Shown here: in pieces, positions 1 through 12,900 of the stretch | How the letters are laid out: each line of letters starts with the position of its first letter | How positions within the stretch are numbered: the stretch's first letter is position 1 | Origin: Chimonanthus salicifolius | Taxonomy: Eukaryota; Streptophyta; Magnoliopsida; Laurales; Calycanthaceae | Length of the DNA stretch: 64,000 nt | Direction of reading: 5' to 3' | Assembly (NCBI GenBank): GCA_013350335.1 | Contig: CM023534.1 | Span: forward strand, 1,798,001-1,862,000 | Program-made: the position numbers and the translations under genes | Notes under the pieces: generated by a model | Database searches by the model: none | Seen by the model: the letters and a program-made list of their open reading frames with translations, nothing else | What the model was told of the DNA's origin: nothing

Positions 1-1
1 G

Positions 2-1523
2 GGAATATTTGATGCCATCTTGCAAGGGGACATAGATTTTGAAACTGCACCCTGGCCTTCTATATCCAATGGTGCAAAAGATCTGGTTAGGAAGATGCTG
101 ACACAGGATCCAAAGAAACGAATTACTTCATCACAAGTTCTTGGTATGCACTGTCTGATCTTTTGATACTCATATAATATTATATCTAACTGTTTGATAG
201 AAAATAAATACTGTAGATGTGAGTCCACATTTTGGCATTCCAAACTGCTGTTGTTGTGGGCCATGTATTATGGATACAAGATTTCCCAAAATTTCAAGCG
301 CCATTGGATTGTCTCCACCTAATTTTTCCTCTGCCAAATGTTGACTATTGGCTGTTATATTCTGTTTTAAGCAAACAATTGGATAACTAGGCTTTTTTCC
401 AATGTGGATGATATTTGGGTACGACTTATTATGATAGGACTTGAGCAAATGACCTAGATTGTTGCAACACATGTAGTATTATTGCTGGTTCAATAGAGAG
501 GCATGGTTCATCTTAATCTGTTATTTAACATGTATTAACTCTTAAATTTTGGTGCAATACTTACCTTCATTCATGCTTGTTCTTGATTGAGGTTATGTAT
601 ATGTTTTCATTGATGATGCAGCGCATCCATGGATTAGAGAAGATGGAGAAGCATCTGACAGACCAATAGACAGTGCAGTTCTTTCTAGAATGAAGCAATT
701 CAGAGCAATGAATAAACTCAAGAAGCTTGCATTGAAGGTATATTAATAAACATAACTCTTATTTAGGTGTGGCATAATTAGATATTATATGATGCTTTAC
801 TGATAGTATTTGGTGGGCTCCATCTGGTCACTCATGTAAAAACTCAAGACTGAGAATACTGTTCACGTCCTTGGCCTGATTACTACTCAAGCTATTGGTC
901 TGGTGCCAGCATCATATTGGACTATGTCCTAAAGTATCCTCTATGATTACCCTCTCTGCATGATAGAAACAGGAAACCACAAATGATCATCTGGATTTGA
1001 TGGTTTTCTTATAGGAAGGCTAGTCCATCCCTTATGGGGACACCTAAGATGTTTACATCCTTGTATGTCCTAACCTATTACACTTCTTTCCTTTACATGA
1101 TATATCTTCAATCCTTCAGGTTATTGCAGAAAATCTTTCTGAAGAAGAAATCAAAGGATTGAAAGCAATGTTCACAAATATGGACACTGACAAGAGTGGT
1201 ACAATCACATATGAAGAACTGAAAACTGGATTGGCTCGACTGGGGTCAAAGCTCTCAGAGGCTGAAGTGAAGCAGCTCATGGATGCTGTATGATACAATG
1301 ATTCCTGCCGCAACAAGATTATCCTCTGTTTATTATAGTGTCATTGGCTTCATTCTGGTCTGACGTTATTTCCTTGATCTGTGTTACCTTTATAGGCTGA
1401 TGTCGATGGCAATGGGACAATCGACTACATTGAATTCATTACTGCCACAATGCACAGGCACAAACTAGAAAGAGATGAACACTTATACAAAGCCTTTCAG
1501 TATTTTGATCAAGATAACAGTGG
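2..1523 (+). CDS. Calcium-dependent protein kinase, C-terminal half (partial)
   Basis: Four exons are visible: 2-143, 622-737, 1120-1287 and 1396-1523, all with GT donors and AG acceptors and consistent phase (about 184 codons). The first holds the end of the kinase C-lobe ([19 protein letters not shown], then [16 protein letters not shown]). The second starts AHPWI and carries the autoinhibitory junction ([20 protein letters not shown]). The third has a complete EF-hand loop, [12 protein letters not shown]; the fourth has a second, [12 protein letters not shown], followed by the start of a third, DQDNSG. CDPKs are Ser/Thr kinases that bind calcium through four EF-hands and thereby release autoinhibition. 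The N-terminal variable region and most of the kinase lie before the window. The exon(s) for the rest of EF3 and EF4 should follow but are not found up to the N gap or after it, so the 3' end is probably in the gap. The junction resembles the CPK group I family, but the exact paralogue cannot be assigned. Confidence 0.93.
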
Positions 1524-1773
1524 GTGAGTCTATTATTCTTGCATTCATTATCATGATAATAATTTTGCCTATCCCTCATAATTGTATATAACTTCTGTTG
1601 TATTCTTTCTTTGTTATGATCTGGTTTTATCTGGACTTCTGGTTACTCCTTGAAAGCCTCTGAACCACTGATCTTGTTCTGATCCTTCTCTGTTGAAATA
1701 AAATCCCAGTCATCTTACACAAAAAAGAAAAGACAGAGAGAGACAGAGAGAGAGCCTTACCGATCTATAATTG

Positions 1774-1873
1774 NNNNNNNNNNNNNNNNNNNNNNNNNNN
1801 NNNNNNNNNNNNNNNNNNNNNNNNNNNNNNNNNNNNNNNNNNNNNNNNNNNNNNNNNNNNNNNNNNNNNNNNN
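1774..1873. other. Assembly gap (100 N)
   Basis: Exactly 100 N, the usual placeholder for a gap of unknown length. The kinase gene on the left (+) and the DUF668 gene on the right (-) both lose their 3' exons towards this gap, so real coding sequence is probably missing here. Confidence 0.97.
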
Positions 1874-3923
1874 ATAAAAGTATATGGACTACATATCAAT
1901 ACACTCATCACACTATGACACTTGAAAATCAATTGCTAAACTCGTATCAACTCACCTCTTCCAAATTCTTGGACCAAAGTGACTTTTTCTTTAGACTTCT
2001 GACATGCTTCCTTTGACTTTTTAACTCTGCCCTTAGTATCGCAAGGCTATCTCCTACATGTCAAGGAGAGAAGATGGATACAATAAATGCAACTATTGTC
2101 CACTTATAATCATCAATACAAAAAGAAGAAGTCATCAATACAAATTTAGTATTAAAGAAAAAGCAAACAATCAAGCAAAAGTGTGTGCAGCATCTTTGCA
2201 TAGAGTCATCACTGAACATCTCACCTAGAGAGCAATCGATGGGCCACACCAAAGATCTCACTGATTGGTAACATTGCCACAAGACCATGCACTTGGTTAT
2301 CTTTCATCTCAAAATATGAGGAAGTTCACAGAATTTAGGGTTTTTTCACATGACATAATTGAGAAAATCTATAAGCAGTCAACACACAATGTACTCCTAA
2401 GGTGCAAAGGAGTTGGTCTAGGTGCACGAAAGCACAAACAGGTTCTGGTGCCTGGGCACACCTTTGAGTACCAAGGAAAATCTTTAAGATGATGGTAATA
2501 AATAGAAATATAAAATAAAGTTCAAAGTTGCTTACACATAGTTGAAAACCAATAGAGATTCTATGTTAGGAAGGTAATTTTTTGAATAGATCAACATATT
2601 AGGTAATCTAGCAAAAAGAAATTGTGAAATCTCACCAAAAGGAGGCCACAGGAGAACCATTTTATGGTAATTTGTATAAGAATAACCTTGTTTTCTAGTT
2701 TTCTAGTTTTTTTACAATTTTTTTGCACGATTTCAAAATATCAATATTTATGCCAATGATTGGTAATCCCTCAAATGGAGGATTTATTACAAATAGTCTT
2801 GTCAATTTTGTTTCGCTCCAGCCGGAATGGATGGAGCATTTCGGATCCAACGAAAAAATAGAATGGAACGGGTTTAGTTTTTTTTGAAAGATAACTTCAT
2901 TATAAGAAAAGAGAATACAAAAACAAACACAGCAGGAAAATTACAAGAATGTATTTACCAGGTTTATAATAACTTTTTTTTTAATGTCGTATTTCTAAAA
3001 CGGAACATCAAAACGACCGAAATGCTGGAACATTCCACTATGAAGACAAAACTGGAACAAGTTCCAAAACGGATCTGACAACTATGCAAATAGTGGATGA
3101 ACAAAACTATGGTTCACTTTTTAGATTGGTTCGCTTATTTTCTCGAGGAAATCAACTCCGCTGAAAAACTTATGGTTGTGTTAGATTCACATTATCTAAC
3201 AGGCACTATGAAATTCGGTATCGTGTCAGGCCATGGAAGTCCATATTTTTGTTATTTGCATCAAAATATTTATTCCCATTGAAAATGAATGAAATGCCAT
3301 CTCGCCAAGTGAGGAAAGGAAAACCTCCCTCCTTTCCGCATTAAATTTTCGTATCCCCCAATGGAAAATGGACTCCTTGGAAGAAAAGGAAACGGTCTCA
3401 TATTTTGTGCTATTCATAAAGATCCCTTATTCCACGTAAGAAGAGAGAGGTCTCATTTACTATGGTTTTCATTTGACGTTCACTGGAAAATGACAAATAG
3501 CACATTAGCCGTCAAATTAATTCCTCTAGAGCCCAATCAAATCGCTAAGACTGTCTAATCAGTGCTTTTCGGCTACACCTTCTTTTCTAAATAACTTGAA
3601 CCACAGCCTTATTGTCACAAAAATTTGCCTAAAGTGTTCTATAGGATCTTGTCCTTTCAAGCTACATGTTCACGATATAATAGGTTAGGATTTTGTATAT
3701 GTACGCTGCATAATGAAAAAGCCTGACCACCTTCTTATGGAATGAGAAATGGAGTAACTATTAAAGAGAGAAAAAATAAAAGAGAACCACCACTGGTATC
3801 CACAAAATAACTGTTATTTAATAATAATAAAACCTTTCGTGCAATTACCAGGCTTTAGCTTACTACATAACCGATTGGCCTATCTATCCCAGTGTTTCTG
3901 AAGAAAGAGCAAAAGCAGCTCAC
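1874..3923. other. Unassigned AT-rich sequence with repeat debris
   Basis: I see no exon of either neighbouring gene here. The short open frames have no recognisable domain. At about 2880-2960 a T-run followed by GAAAGATAACTTCATTA looks like the reverse strand of an L1-type LINE 3' tail, matching other LINE tails in the window. The flanks at 2810-2880 and 2990-3070 share GGAAC/CGGAAT-rich text and may be one older repeat split by that insertion. The rest is unexplained. Confidence 0.4.
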
Positions 3924-6900
3924 CTCTTGAACTGCATTTGTACTCTCCTCTTCTTGAGTTTTCCTCCGATAGTCTTGTTCAATCTGTCCAAAGCATTGCA
4001 GCTCATGATATAATTCCTGTGAACAGAAAAGGTATTAGTCTTTCCACAAGCATAAGTTGAAAAGAAAATAGGCAACCCATGATTGCATGTGACTACTAGT
4101 AGCGTCGTAAAGAAAGATGCATAAAATGGAGATACAACTCTCAACTTCCAAAATCAAGGACACATACAGATACAGGCATCCCATCCATAACATACTATCA
4201 CATTATTTTATGATTTTTACTGGAAACATGTTGCCCTTTTTGTCAAACGAGCACTCTTTGAAGCATATGAAATGAAACCCTTATATCTCTCTATAAAATT
4301 TCTTATGGACACAATAAAATGTTTATGAGTTCAAACAGAATCAAACCTCCTCAAACATCCCTAGCCCTTGAGTATTGCCGCGTCACCACTTGATCCTTCA
4401 TATTGTGATTCCCAACATTAACATAATAATCCATAGTGGAAATTACATGGCGTTTTCTGCCGCTATTAATGTTAGCTATTATGAACCATTTAATTCCCCA
4501 AAAGGAACAGCCAAGAGTATGATTCTAACTAAAAGATCAAAAAAGGGGTTAAGGGATTTCTCTGCTCCTCACTATTTTTCATCTGAAATATGCAATATGC
4601 AATTTAATTACAATTCTAAACAGAAATCTATATATGAGGTTCTCAGTTAAAAGATGACTCTAATACTTACAGCTGTATATTGAACCAAAGTCATCAACTG
4701 CTGAATCACCGCTTCAGCTTCATCTTTCAATTGCCTTTGAGGAGTAAGTTCAGAACCAAGTCTGAAGAATTGGAGGGGAAATCATAAAAGACAAAATCAG
4801 CAATCATCTGAAATGCCTAGGACTATAAAAGCTAATAATAGGTAGATGTCATTTAATTTACTTCTCAAAATAACGATCCAAGTGGTGCCATTGAGGATCT
4901 TTACAACGATTACCAAAACGAACCACTTCTCCTGAAAAAATCTTCAATTCTTCCCTATAGAATTACACAAAACATAAAAAATTACTCTAAGAAACCAACA
5001 CAAAAACACAAGACAGAACAAACAGCATCAATTCAATTTAGTTAATTTCCAGCATCAAACCTCTTGTCAGAAGCAGCAATCCTTAGTAATTCATCCATAT
5101 CTTTGGATACTAGAAGTTGTACACCTTCTGATGGAAGTACAACTTCCTTCAAATGCTTTATGTTCTCATTAGAAAGGGACTGCATTAGATTGGCACCCTT
5201 GACTATTGTGTTGGCAACCTCAAAAGCCAGAATAGCTATTTTATTGCCTTTTGTTATAGTCCCAGGGATAAATCCACTACTGAGCTGCAAACTTGTCATG
5301 CTACTTCCAAGAGTGTCCAACACCTCCACTGCCTTCCCAAGCCCAACAGTACCTGCCCTGCCCAAAAGTGAGCTCACTTCGGAAACCTGTTTTAGATGGA
5401 AACTCTGATAAGGACATATTCATTATCCTTGAAAGCTATAAAGAATATCAATACCACAATTTCAACGAAGGAATGAGGGGATCATAAAATCAAACTGTCT
5501 CAAGATCTAGTGAGAAGGAGATGGCAAACATTGTTTTTTTCATTGGTAGCACAATTCACAACTTAAATCAGGAAGTACAAGTACTGATATTGAGATAAGA
5601 TAATAGGAATATGCACCAAAAAGGTTATGACATGAACAATTATGATAGAATGCATCTCAACCAATAGATGAATTGTTTACATATTTAATTGGGAGAAAGA
5701 AGGGCAAAAATATAAGATACATCAAAAGATCAGTGGCAGAGGATCCTTGCAAAATGATAGAAATGCATTGGGGCCACTATCTATGAATGGGCTCCCCATG
5801 GTTCCAATCCCCTGCATGAGATGAGATGATAAGCAAGGATGATAGCACATTGATGAGTTCACATGAGAGAGCTTTCATGAAAAATGGCAATAAAATTTAG
5901 GGTAATCAATTAGATTCTACTACTTTCATTTATTAAGAATTGAATCAAATACCATTCAAGGGGGGAAAAACGAATTGTAATCAAATTAGAAATTTAAACA
6001 GATAAGAGTTTCACATGTCGCTTCAACCCAATGGTCTAGATTGTTTTAAGTTTACACATGAAGCAAGTAACATGACTGTTATCATTCAAGAAAAGAAAGG
6101 GTGGTGGGGTGAGGGGGTGCATGTTATAATGAAAATAGGGAAAAAAGAAAGAAAGGGAAGAAAAGAGAGCAATAATTCTCACTGTATTGTATTGCATGAT
6201 CATACAAGAGAAGAGAATATACGTATATATAGAATACATGGAGCCAATCAAGGCGATGAAAAAGGAAAGAAAGATGAAGAAAAGAGAGAGAATTCTCTAT
6301 GTATTGTATTGTTTGATCATTCAAGAGAAGAGAATACATGTATTATGCATATATACAATACATGGAACCAATCAATGCAATGGAAAAGAAAATAAATATT
6401 GATTACAATCATTTATAATCATGACATCTAAAAGTCAAACACACATGTAAAATGTGAAATTACACCAAATTCTACAAAACTCCTCCTCAAGTTGGTGCAA
6501 AGATATCGAGTACACCCAACTTGCTTAAGACATCATCAAGTTGTGAACGAGAGATGACCTTGGTTAGCATACCAGCAAGTTAATCCTTGGATTGCAAATA
6601 AGAGTGACAATATGACCTGCAATAATGACTTGGTAAAGAAAGTGGAATGGGTGGAACGGTTGGGGCTGTAGGCAATGAAGGATATTTCAGGCGACAGAAG
6701 GGATGCCTGTTCTTGGGATGAGGGACCTGCTGCAAGCTGGAAGTGACCCGACAGATGGACATTGGTTAATTGCAGCAGTCCGGCAACACACTTGGGATAA
6801 TGCCCAGATTTAAGGGCCAGTCGCAGGGATGTGATGGACCACCAACGAAGACGATTGAGGGCTGGATCTCGTCCAGCAATCTAGTGAGGAAGTCTGCAAC

Positions 6901-9900
6901 TCAGGCAAAGAGTAGATAGAAAAAGATAAACTAAGATAACTTTTATTTCCAAACTGAATAATCGAAAGGGGTATCCCTCTCTTTGTACAACCAAGTATTT
7001 AAAGAGAATATTCCTATCCTAATTCCACAAGGACTTTCCAACAACGAGCACAAATCCAACTATGACCAACCATGGTCTCTTTTCTAAACTAGGACACTTA
7101 ACTAATAGTAGGACTTCAACCACAATAAGAAACCTAAACAACTTGCTAATTATAAAAAATTAATTAAAATTGAAAGTGGGGTCCACTTGATATCCGGGCC
7201 ACTATCCTACATCACCATGGGTGCTCCATAGATCCTTGACGACAGTCGTGGATAGTTGGGTCATCTCCAAAGCGAAACCTAAGTTTAAGGTAGCTTGGGA
7301 TACTATCCCATCATTGGTCCTTTGGTCAATTTGGAAAGAATGAACCAGAGAACCTTTGAGAACAAAAAATCAGAGGAAAAGGACATATTCCAGACAGCAA
7401 AATGGATGTTATGTGCTTGGCTGACAACTAAGATGGAATTTAAAGGCTAACGGACTTCTATAATTCGTGGGAAGGGTGCTTCGAGGGAACACAAAGAAGA
7501 TCATATTAGAAGCTTGGCCGCTCGGGGAAAACTAAGTCCATCGGGGATAGGAGGGGTTTTAAGGGACCTGGTAGATATTCATTGCTAGTTTTTTTTAGAA
7601 CCTATAGGGGTAAGAGCCTCCAACGAAGCTAAGTTGTTGGCCATTAGGAGAGCCCCAACTTTGTGGGTTGCCCGAGGTCATGGTAAGTTAATAATGAAAG
7701 GGGATTTGGCAAACGCAATTAAGTGGGCAAGGGGTTCGAAACGACTACCTTAGAAACTGGTAACAATAGCCAGGGAGATTAGCACTCTGTTAAGAGATAG
7801 GAAAATGGAGTCACCGACTTCTAGCCAAATGGGGAGTAGACAGAAGCGACGGCAAGACTCTTTCCTAGGATCTTAGGGGTTAAGGTTTCCTCGGGATATC
7901 CACTATGTATTACTAGAGCAAGGACTCTAGTTGTATTTTTGTATTCTGACCTCTTTCGTCTTTCTTGTATTTTCTATCTTGTTTTTTCTCTAGGGGTTTA
8001 AGCCTTTTTTTATGACCAAGGTGTACATGCGTCCCACCTGTACTACGGGTTTAAGCCTTTTAGCCCCTTTTTTATACATTCTCTTTCTCTTAATATAATT
8101 CATCTTTGTCATCTTTCTAAAAAAGGCACTTATAGAGGACTCGTTATTCTCTATTGAGACTATATCATCCACATAAACAACAAGAAGTAAAATAACATCT
8201 TTAGCACAATAAACAAAAACAGAATGATCTAACTGACATCATGCAAAACCATAATTTAACAAGGATGTGCTAAATTTATCAAACGACGCCCGAGGAGACT
8301 GTTTGAGACCATATATTGCTTTCTTAAGCCAACATACTTTCCCTTACTCCCCTCTCTAATAAAGCCCGTAGGTGGCAACATATAAACTTCTTTTAGATCA
8401 CCATGGAGAAATGCATTCTTGACATCTACCTTATGAAGTGTCCACTGCTGACTAGTAGCAATAGACATAATAACCCAGACAAACATGATCTTTGCAACAA
8501 GAGAGAAAGTGTCTTGATAATCAATTCCATAGGTCAGTATGAAGCCTTTTGCCACCGAGCAAGCTTTATATCAAACAATGGATCCGTTTGGATTGTGTTT
8601 GAGAGCAAAGACCCACTTACACCCTACAGGAGTCTTACGATGTGGCAGGGATACCATCTCTGAAGTTTGATTTTTTTAAGGCCAGCCAATTCTTCTTGCA
8701 TAGCAGCCATCCAGGAAGGATCTCAAAGAGCACTATTAATCCTCTTAGGAATGGAAGGAGTATCAATTTTGAAGAAAAAGCTACGATATGACAGAGAAAC
8801 AGTATTATTGGAAACAAAGTGATTAATAGGATGTTCAGTACACGCACGCTTACATTTCCTCGAAGCAATGGAAAGATCAGAATTCTCAGGTGATGGATCT
8901 GGACAAACCAAGGATGATTGGGTGGTAGTGGGTGAAGCATGAGGCATGTCTTTCTTAAACAATGAGAGGCGGTAAACAGATCAAAAGAAGTGTCACCAGT
9001 AGGAAAAATAAAAGGAGAAGAAGACAATTTATGATAAGGAGTATTTAAAAAAAAAATATATCCATTGGAACAAATCTTTTACCAGATATCCGATCGAAAC
9101 ATTTATATCCTTTTTTAGTGAAGAGTAGCCCAAGAACAAACATTTCTAAGATTTTTTTGAAAGTTTGTCAACAAAAAAAATCATGGACAAAACAGGTACA
9201 TCCAAAAACACACAACGGAAGTATAAAAACATAACGATAGGTAGAAATAAAATCAATAGGTGCTTTGCTATGTAAGACTCTTGTGGGCATGCGATTTTTT
9301 AAATAACAAGTATTAAGAACAGAATTAGGCCAATCTAACTTAGGAACATTCATTGCAACTAACAAAGATCGAACTACCTCAAGAAGATGACGATTCTTCC
9401 TTTCAAGAACTTTGTTCTGCTAAGGTGTATGGGGGCAGAAAGTTTGAGATTCAATCTCATGTTCTTGAAGATAATGTAAAAAAAAAGCGAGACATATAAT
9501 CTCCCCCATTATCACTTCACAAGATTTTAAGACGACAGTCAAACTGAGTAGTAATCAATTTATGAAAAGTGTGAAACTGATTAAAGGCCTCAAATTTTTG
9601 CTTCATCAAATAAACCCAAGTCATTCGAGAGTAATCGATGAATTTAATAAAATAACGAAATCTTGTGAAGAAACAGTGGGTGACATACAAACATTAAAAT
9701 GTATTGAGGAAAGAAAAGTGGAAGAAGAATGATTAGAAGACAGAGAAAAAATTAGTCGATGTTACTTTCCATACTAGCTACTTTCACAGGCAAAATTACA
9801 AGTTTCAAAAAAGGTTGCAAATGCTTCAACATTGTATTTGATGGATGACCAAATCTATAATGCCAAAGCCAAGTATCCTAATGACTAGTAGAAGAAGCAA

Positions 9901-12900
9901 TATATTCTGAGTCAAATTGTGGATCAAAAAAGTGCAGACTCTTTTCTTCACGACCACCACCAATCGTCTTTTTCATGACCAAATCCTAAATAACATAATG
10001 AGAAGGGAAAAAAGTCACAAAACAATTTAGGATCTTAGTAAGCAAACTAACAAATAAAAGATTATTGACAATTGAGAAACATGAAGAACGGAAAAAAGAA
10101 CAAGAGTAGAAGATATCGGAATGGTCCCTTTACTAGTGATGGAGGTAAGGGTCGCATCTGCAAGTTTAACATTACCAGAAAAAAAAAAATTAAGAGAAGA
10201 AAAAAAGGAGACATACCTGACATGTGATTTGTAACCCCCGAATCAATAACTAGGGACTACCAGATGAGGTCTGAAAAGCATATAAGAATACCTGATTGAG
10301 CAACAAAAGTTTGGGTATAACCAGAGGATTGAAGGCTCTTAAGTTGCATTAAGTTTTGCTACAAGGAATCAAATTCTTCCCAAGACACTTGAATAGCATC
10401 ATCCCTGAAAGAAGTAAGGCTGCGGAATGCCATATGCGTTCACGAAAAAAAAACAAAAAGTGTGTCCCACAACCACAAATCAGCAGCACCAATCAATGGG
10501 ACAAAGAAAAAGGCCAAGAGCGGGTAGGAGTGGATTAAATGGTAATCCAGCCTTAAGACTCCAGATCTAGACAAAATTTGAAAAAAAAAAAAAAAATCTA
10601 AATCCAAGATGTATAGCAGCAACAACAACAAAATTGCAACAATAGTGGGCCCCACTGATCACGAAAGGAAGAAGAAGCTGAACAGATGAAAACTAGGGCC
10701 AAAAGGCCCCTTGCAGCATATCCGAAGCTCAGAAGCCAAAAAATATTGTTCTTGGGCGTCCTTGATGCGAAAATTGAAATGGAAATAAGAGGCCCCACAA
10801 GGCACCAAAACCTAGGACCCACCGACGGAAGGAGGGCCCAAAAACGAATAGGTAGGTAATGGATTTGAAGGCCGATGAACAGTATCTGTACGGATTGAAG
10901 ATGAACAATAAAATTGTTCCTAGAACTGTCGCCTTGGGCTTACTGCAATCTGAAAAAAAAAAATGTGAATCCATCGAGCAGACGATTCAACCATGAGGGG
11001 AGACGATTGTAGGAGAGAGTGGCACACTAGAGGCTGCAGGAAATGTAATATCCCAAAAAAACGACAGTAGTAGGCGAAAAATAAAAAATCGAACTTGTCC
11101 AATACCATGTTATAATGAAAATAGGAAAAAAATGAAAGAAAGTAAAGAAAGAACAGAGAGATAATTCTTTGTGTATTGTATTGCTTGATCATACAAGAGA
11201 AAATAATACATAGAATACAGGGAACCAATCAAGGAGATGAAAAAGGAAAAAATGATCAGTTACAACCATTTACAATCAATGATATCTAAAAGTCAAATAC
11301 ACATGCAAAATGTGAAATTACACCATATTCTACAACAGTGCACATGAGAAGTAATTTTTATATCATTCATCATAGCACCAAAGCTCTATACCCAACATCC
11401 CCTCTGTACTAGAACCAATAGTAAATAGTCCATTTCGTCTAGAACTGATTTAAAAAAAAAAAAAAGAACTCCATGTCATGCAATTTCTATAATAGTGCTT
11501 TTGATGAGGATATCATGGGACACCAACAAAGAAGGATGCACCAAAATCTAAATTTCAGCTCATTATAGTTAGGTGATAAATTTATGTACAGTCCCTACAT
11601 ATCTAACAATAGATAGACAAAATTGTGCGATGATCTAGAATGGATTTAAAGATTTGGCTTGATCTATCCATTTAAATCATCTGAGTCGTTTGTTGGTGGA
11701 TTAGACCGATCCGGCCGTTGATCCAGCACCATCTGAGGATTTATCTTTCTCATATTTCATTAGTTTTATATGGTATAGTTTATATGTGGTCTAAGATTGT
11801 CAGACATTTTTTATGGTTTTAGATCGTTCACATGTGTGCCTTAAGTCACATGGGAGGGTTTCTAAGAAAGTCTTTCTTTTATAAATAGTTGTAACAGACA
11901 CTTTTGAAAATAATGATAAATGAATGAAAGAAGAAATTCAAGTTTCTCCCATGATCTGATGTAACTCCTGCTGCCTCCTTGGTGTAAGATTAAGGAACCT
12001 TGTGTGACTCAAGGTACAAATCCTTATTCTTATTCTTCTTCTACACGATCTTTTCTTCTTCCCTTTCCTTTTCTCCTCTTTTTTTTTTCTCACTTTTTCC
12101 CTCTTTCTACACCTTATTTTTGTTCTTTTTCATCCAAAACCCTAATCCTAACAAAACCAGAACCCAACCCCACCGGGACCCACCAATCCATACAAGCGTC
12201 CATACATGTTCATATGATCTTACAGACATGCCCATTTTGGCCCCGTTTTGCCCTTTTTTACAACCCACCTCTATCTTTTTATCTTAGACTTGTAAATCTA
12301 ACCTTAATCTACTGTATAAACCTATTTGAGACCTTGTTTTGCTCAAGAATTAAAAAAAAATGGCCAACCCTAATTCCTTCGGCAAACCCTAGGTGATCCA
12401 TTAGCCTTGTTTCATCCCTAGGGTGATTGATTTCTAAATCTAGAAGGCCTAAGACAGGGTTTGGTACGATTTAATTAGTCTTTTGAGGGGTTTTGCATTG
12501 AATGCCAACAATACAACCTTCAAAGCTTTAGGCGTAGGTGTCATTCTTCTTTTTGAATCTCTTTGATTAATTGTAAATGTGAATTTGCATACTTTTTTTA
12601 TATTCATTGTTTAATATTAATTTCTTTCTCTAACATCTTATGTGAATCATGGATATAGGTTGCATGTCATTTTAGGATTCACCATACACATTTTGCATTC
12701 TCATATAGGCATCCATCTATCATTTAGATCTAGGGTTTCCAATATTTTGACTTGTACCATGCCAGATGTGGTATCAGAGCTTGTCCTCATCAACTTCTAC
12801 CATGCTTCAACTCCATGGAATAGAAGTCCTATTTTCAATGATATTTAGCATTGTCATCGCTTCCACCTTTATTGTTAAAGGGAATGATGAAAGAAGAAAG

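Larger units (their letters stand above)
6122..11337 (-). mobile_element. Ty1/copia LTR retrotransposon in PSI1 intron 1
   Basis: The 5.2-kb element is bounded by LTRs at 6122-6479 and 11108-11337. It is flanked by the 5-bp target duplication GTGCA (6117-6121 and 11338-11342). Read on the minus strand it shows copia reverse transcriptase: VDVKNAFLHGDL near 8430 and the catalytic motif VYVDDI near 8170. Integrase C-terminal text (LDWPNSVLNTCYLKNRMPT) is at 9168-9365. The RNase H end, with LTKVISRSQLDDVLSKLGV, is at about 6490-6580. A purine tract (CTTGAGGAGGAG) abuts the 3' LTR near 6480-6492, and a TGGTAT-type primer-binding site abuts the 5' LTR near 11096-11107. Stops, frameshifts and internal insertions make it non-functional. 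It lies in the same orientation as its host gene. Confidence 0.9.

Noticed and set aside
1771..2016. Open frame beginning just before the gap
   Set aside because: It runs through the N block, so its reading frame is meaningless.
12000..12396. Overlapping Phe/Ser/Pro-rich open frames
   Set aside because: They lie in the pyrimidine-rich leader of an LTR remnant, just before its primer-binding site.
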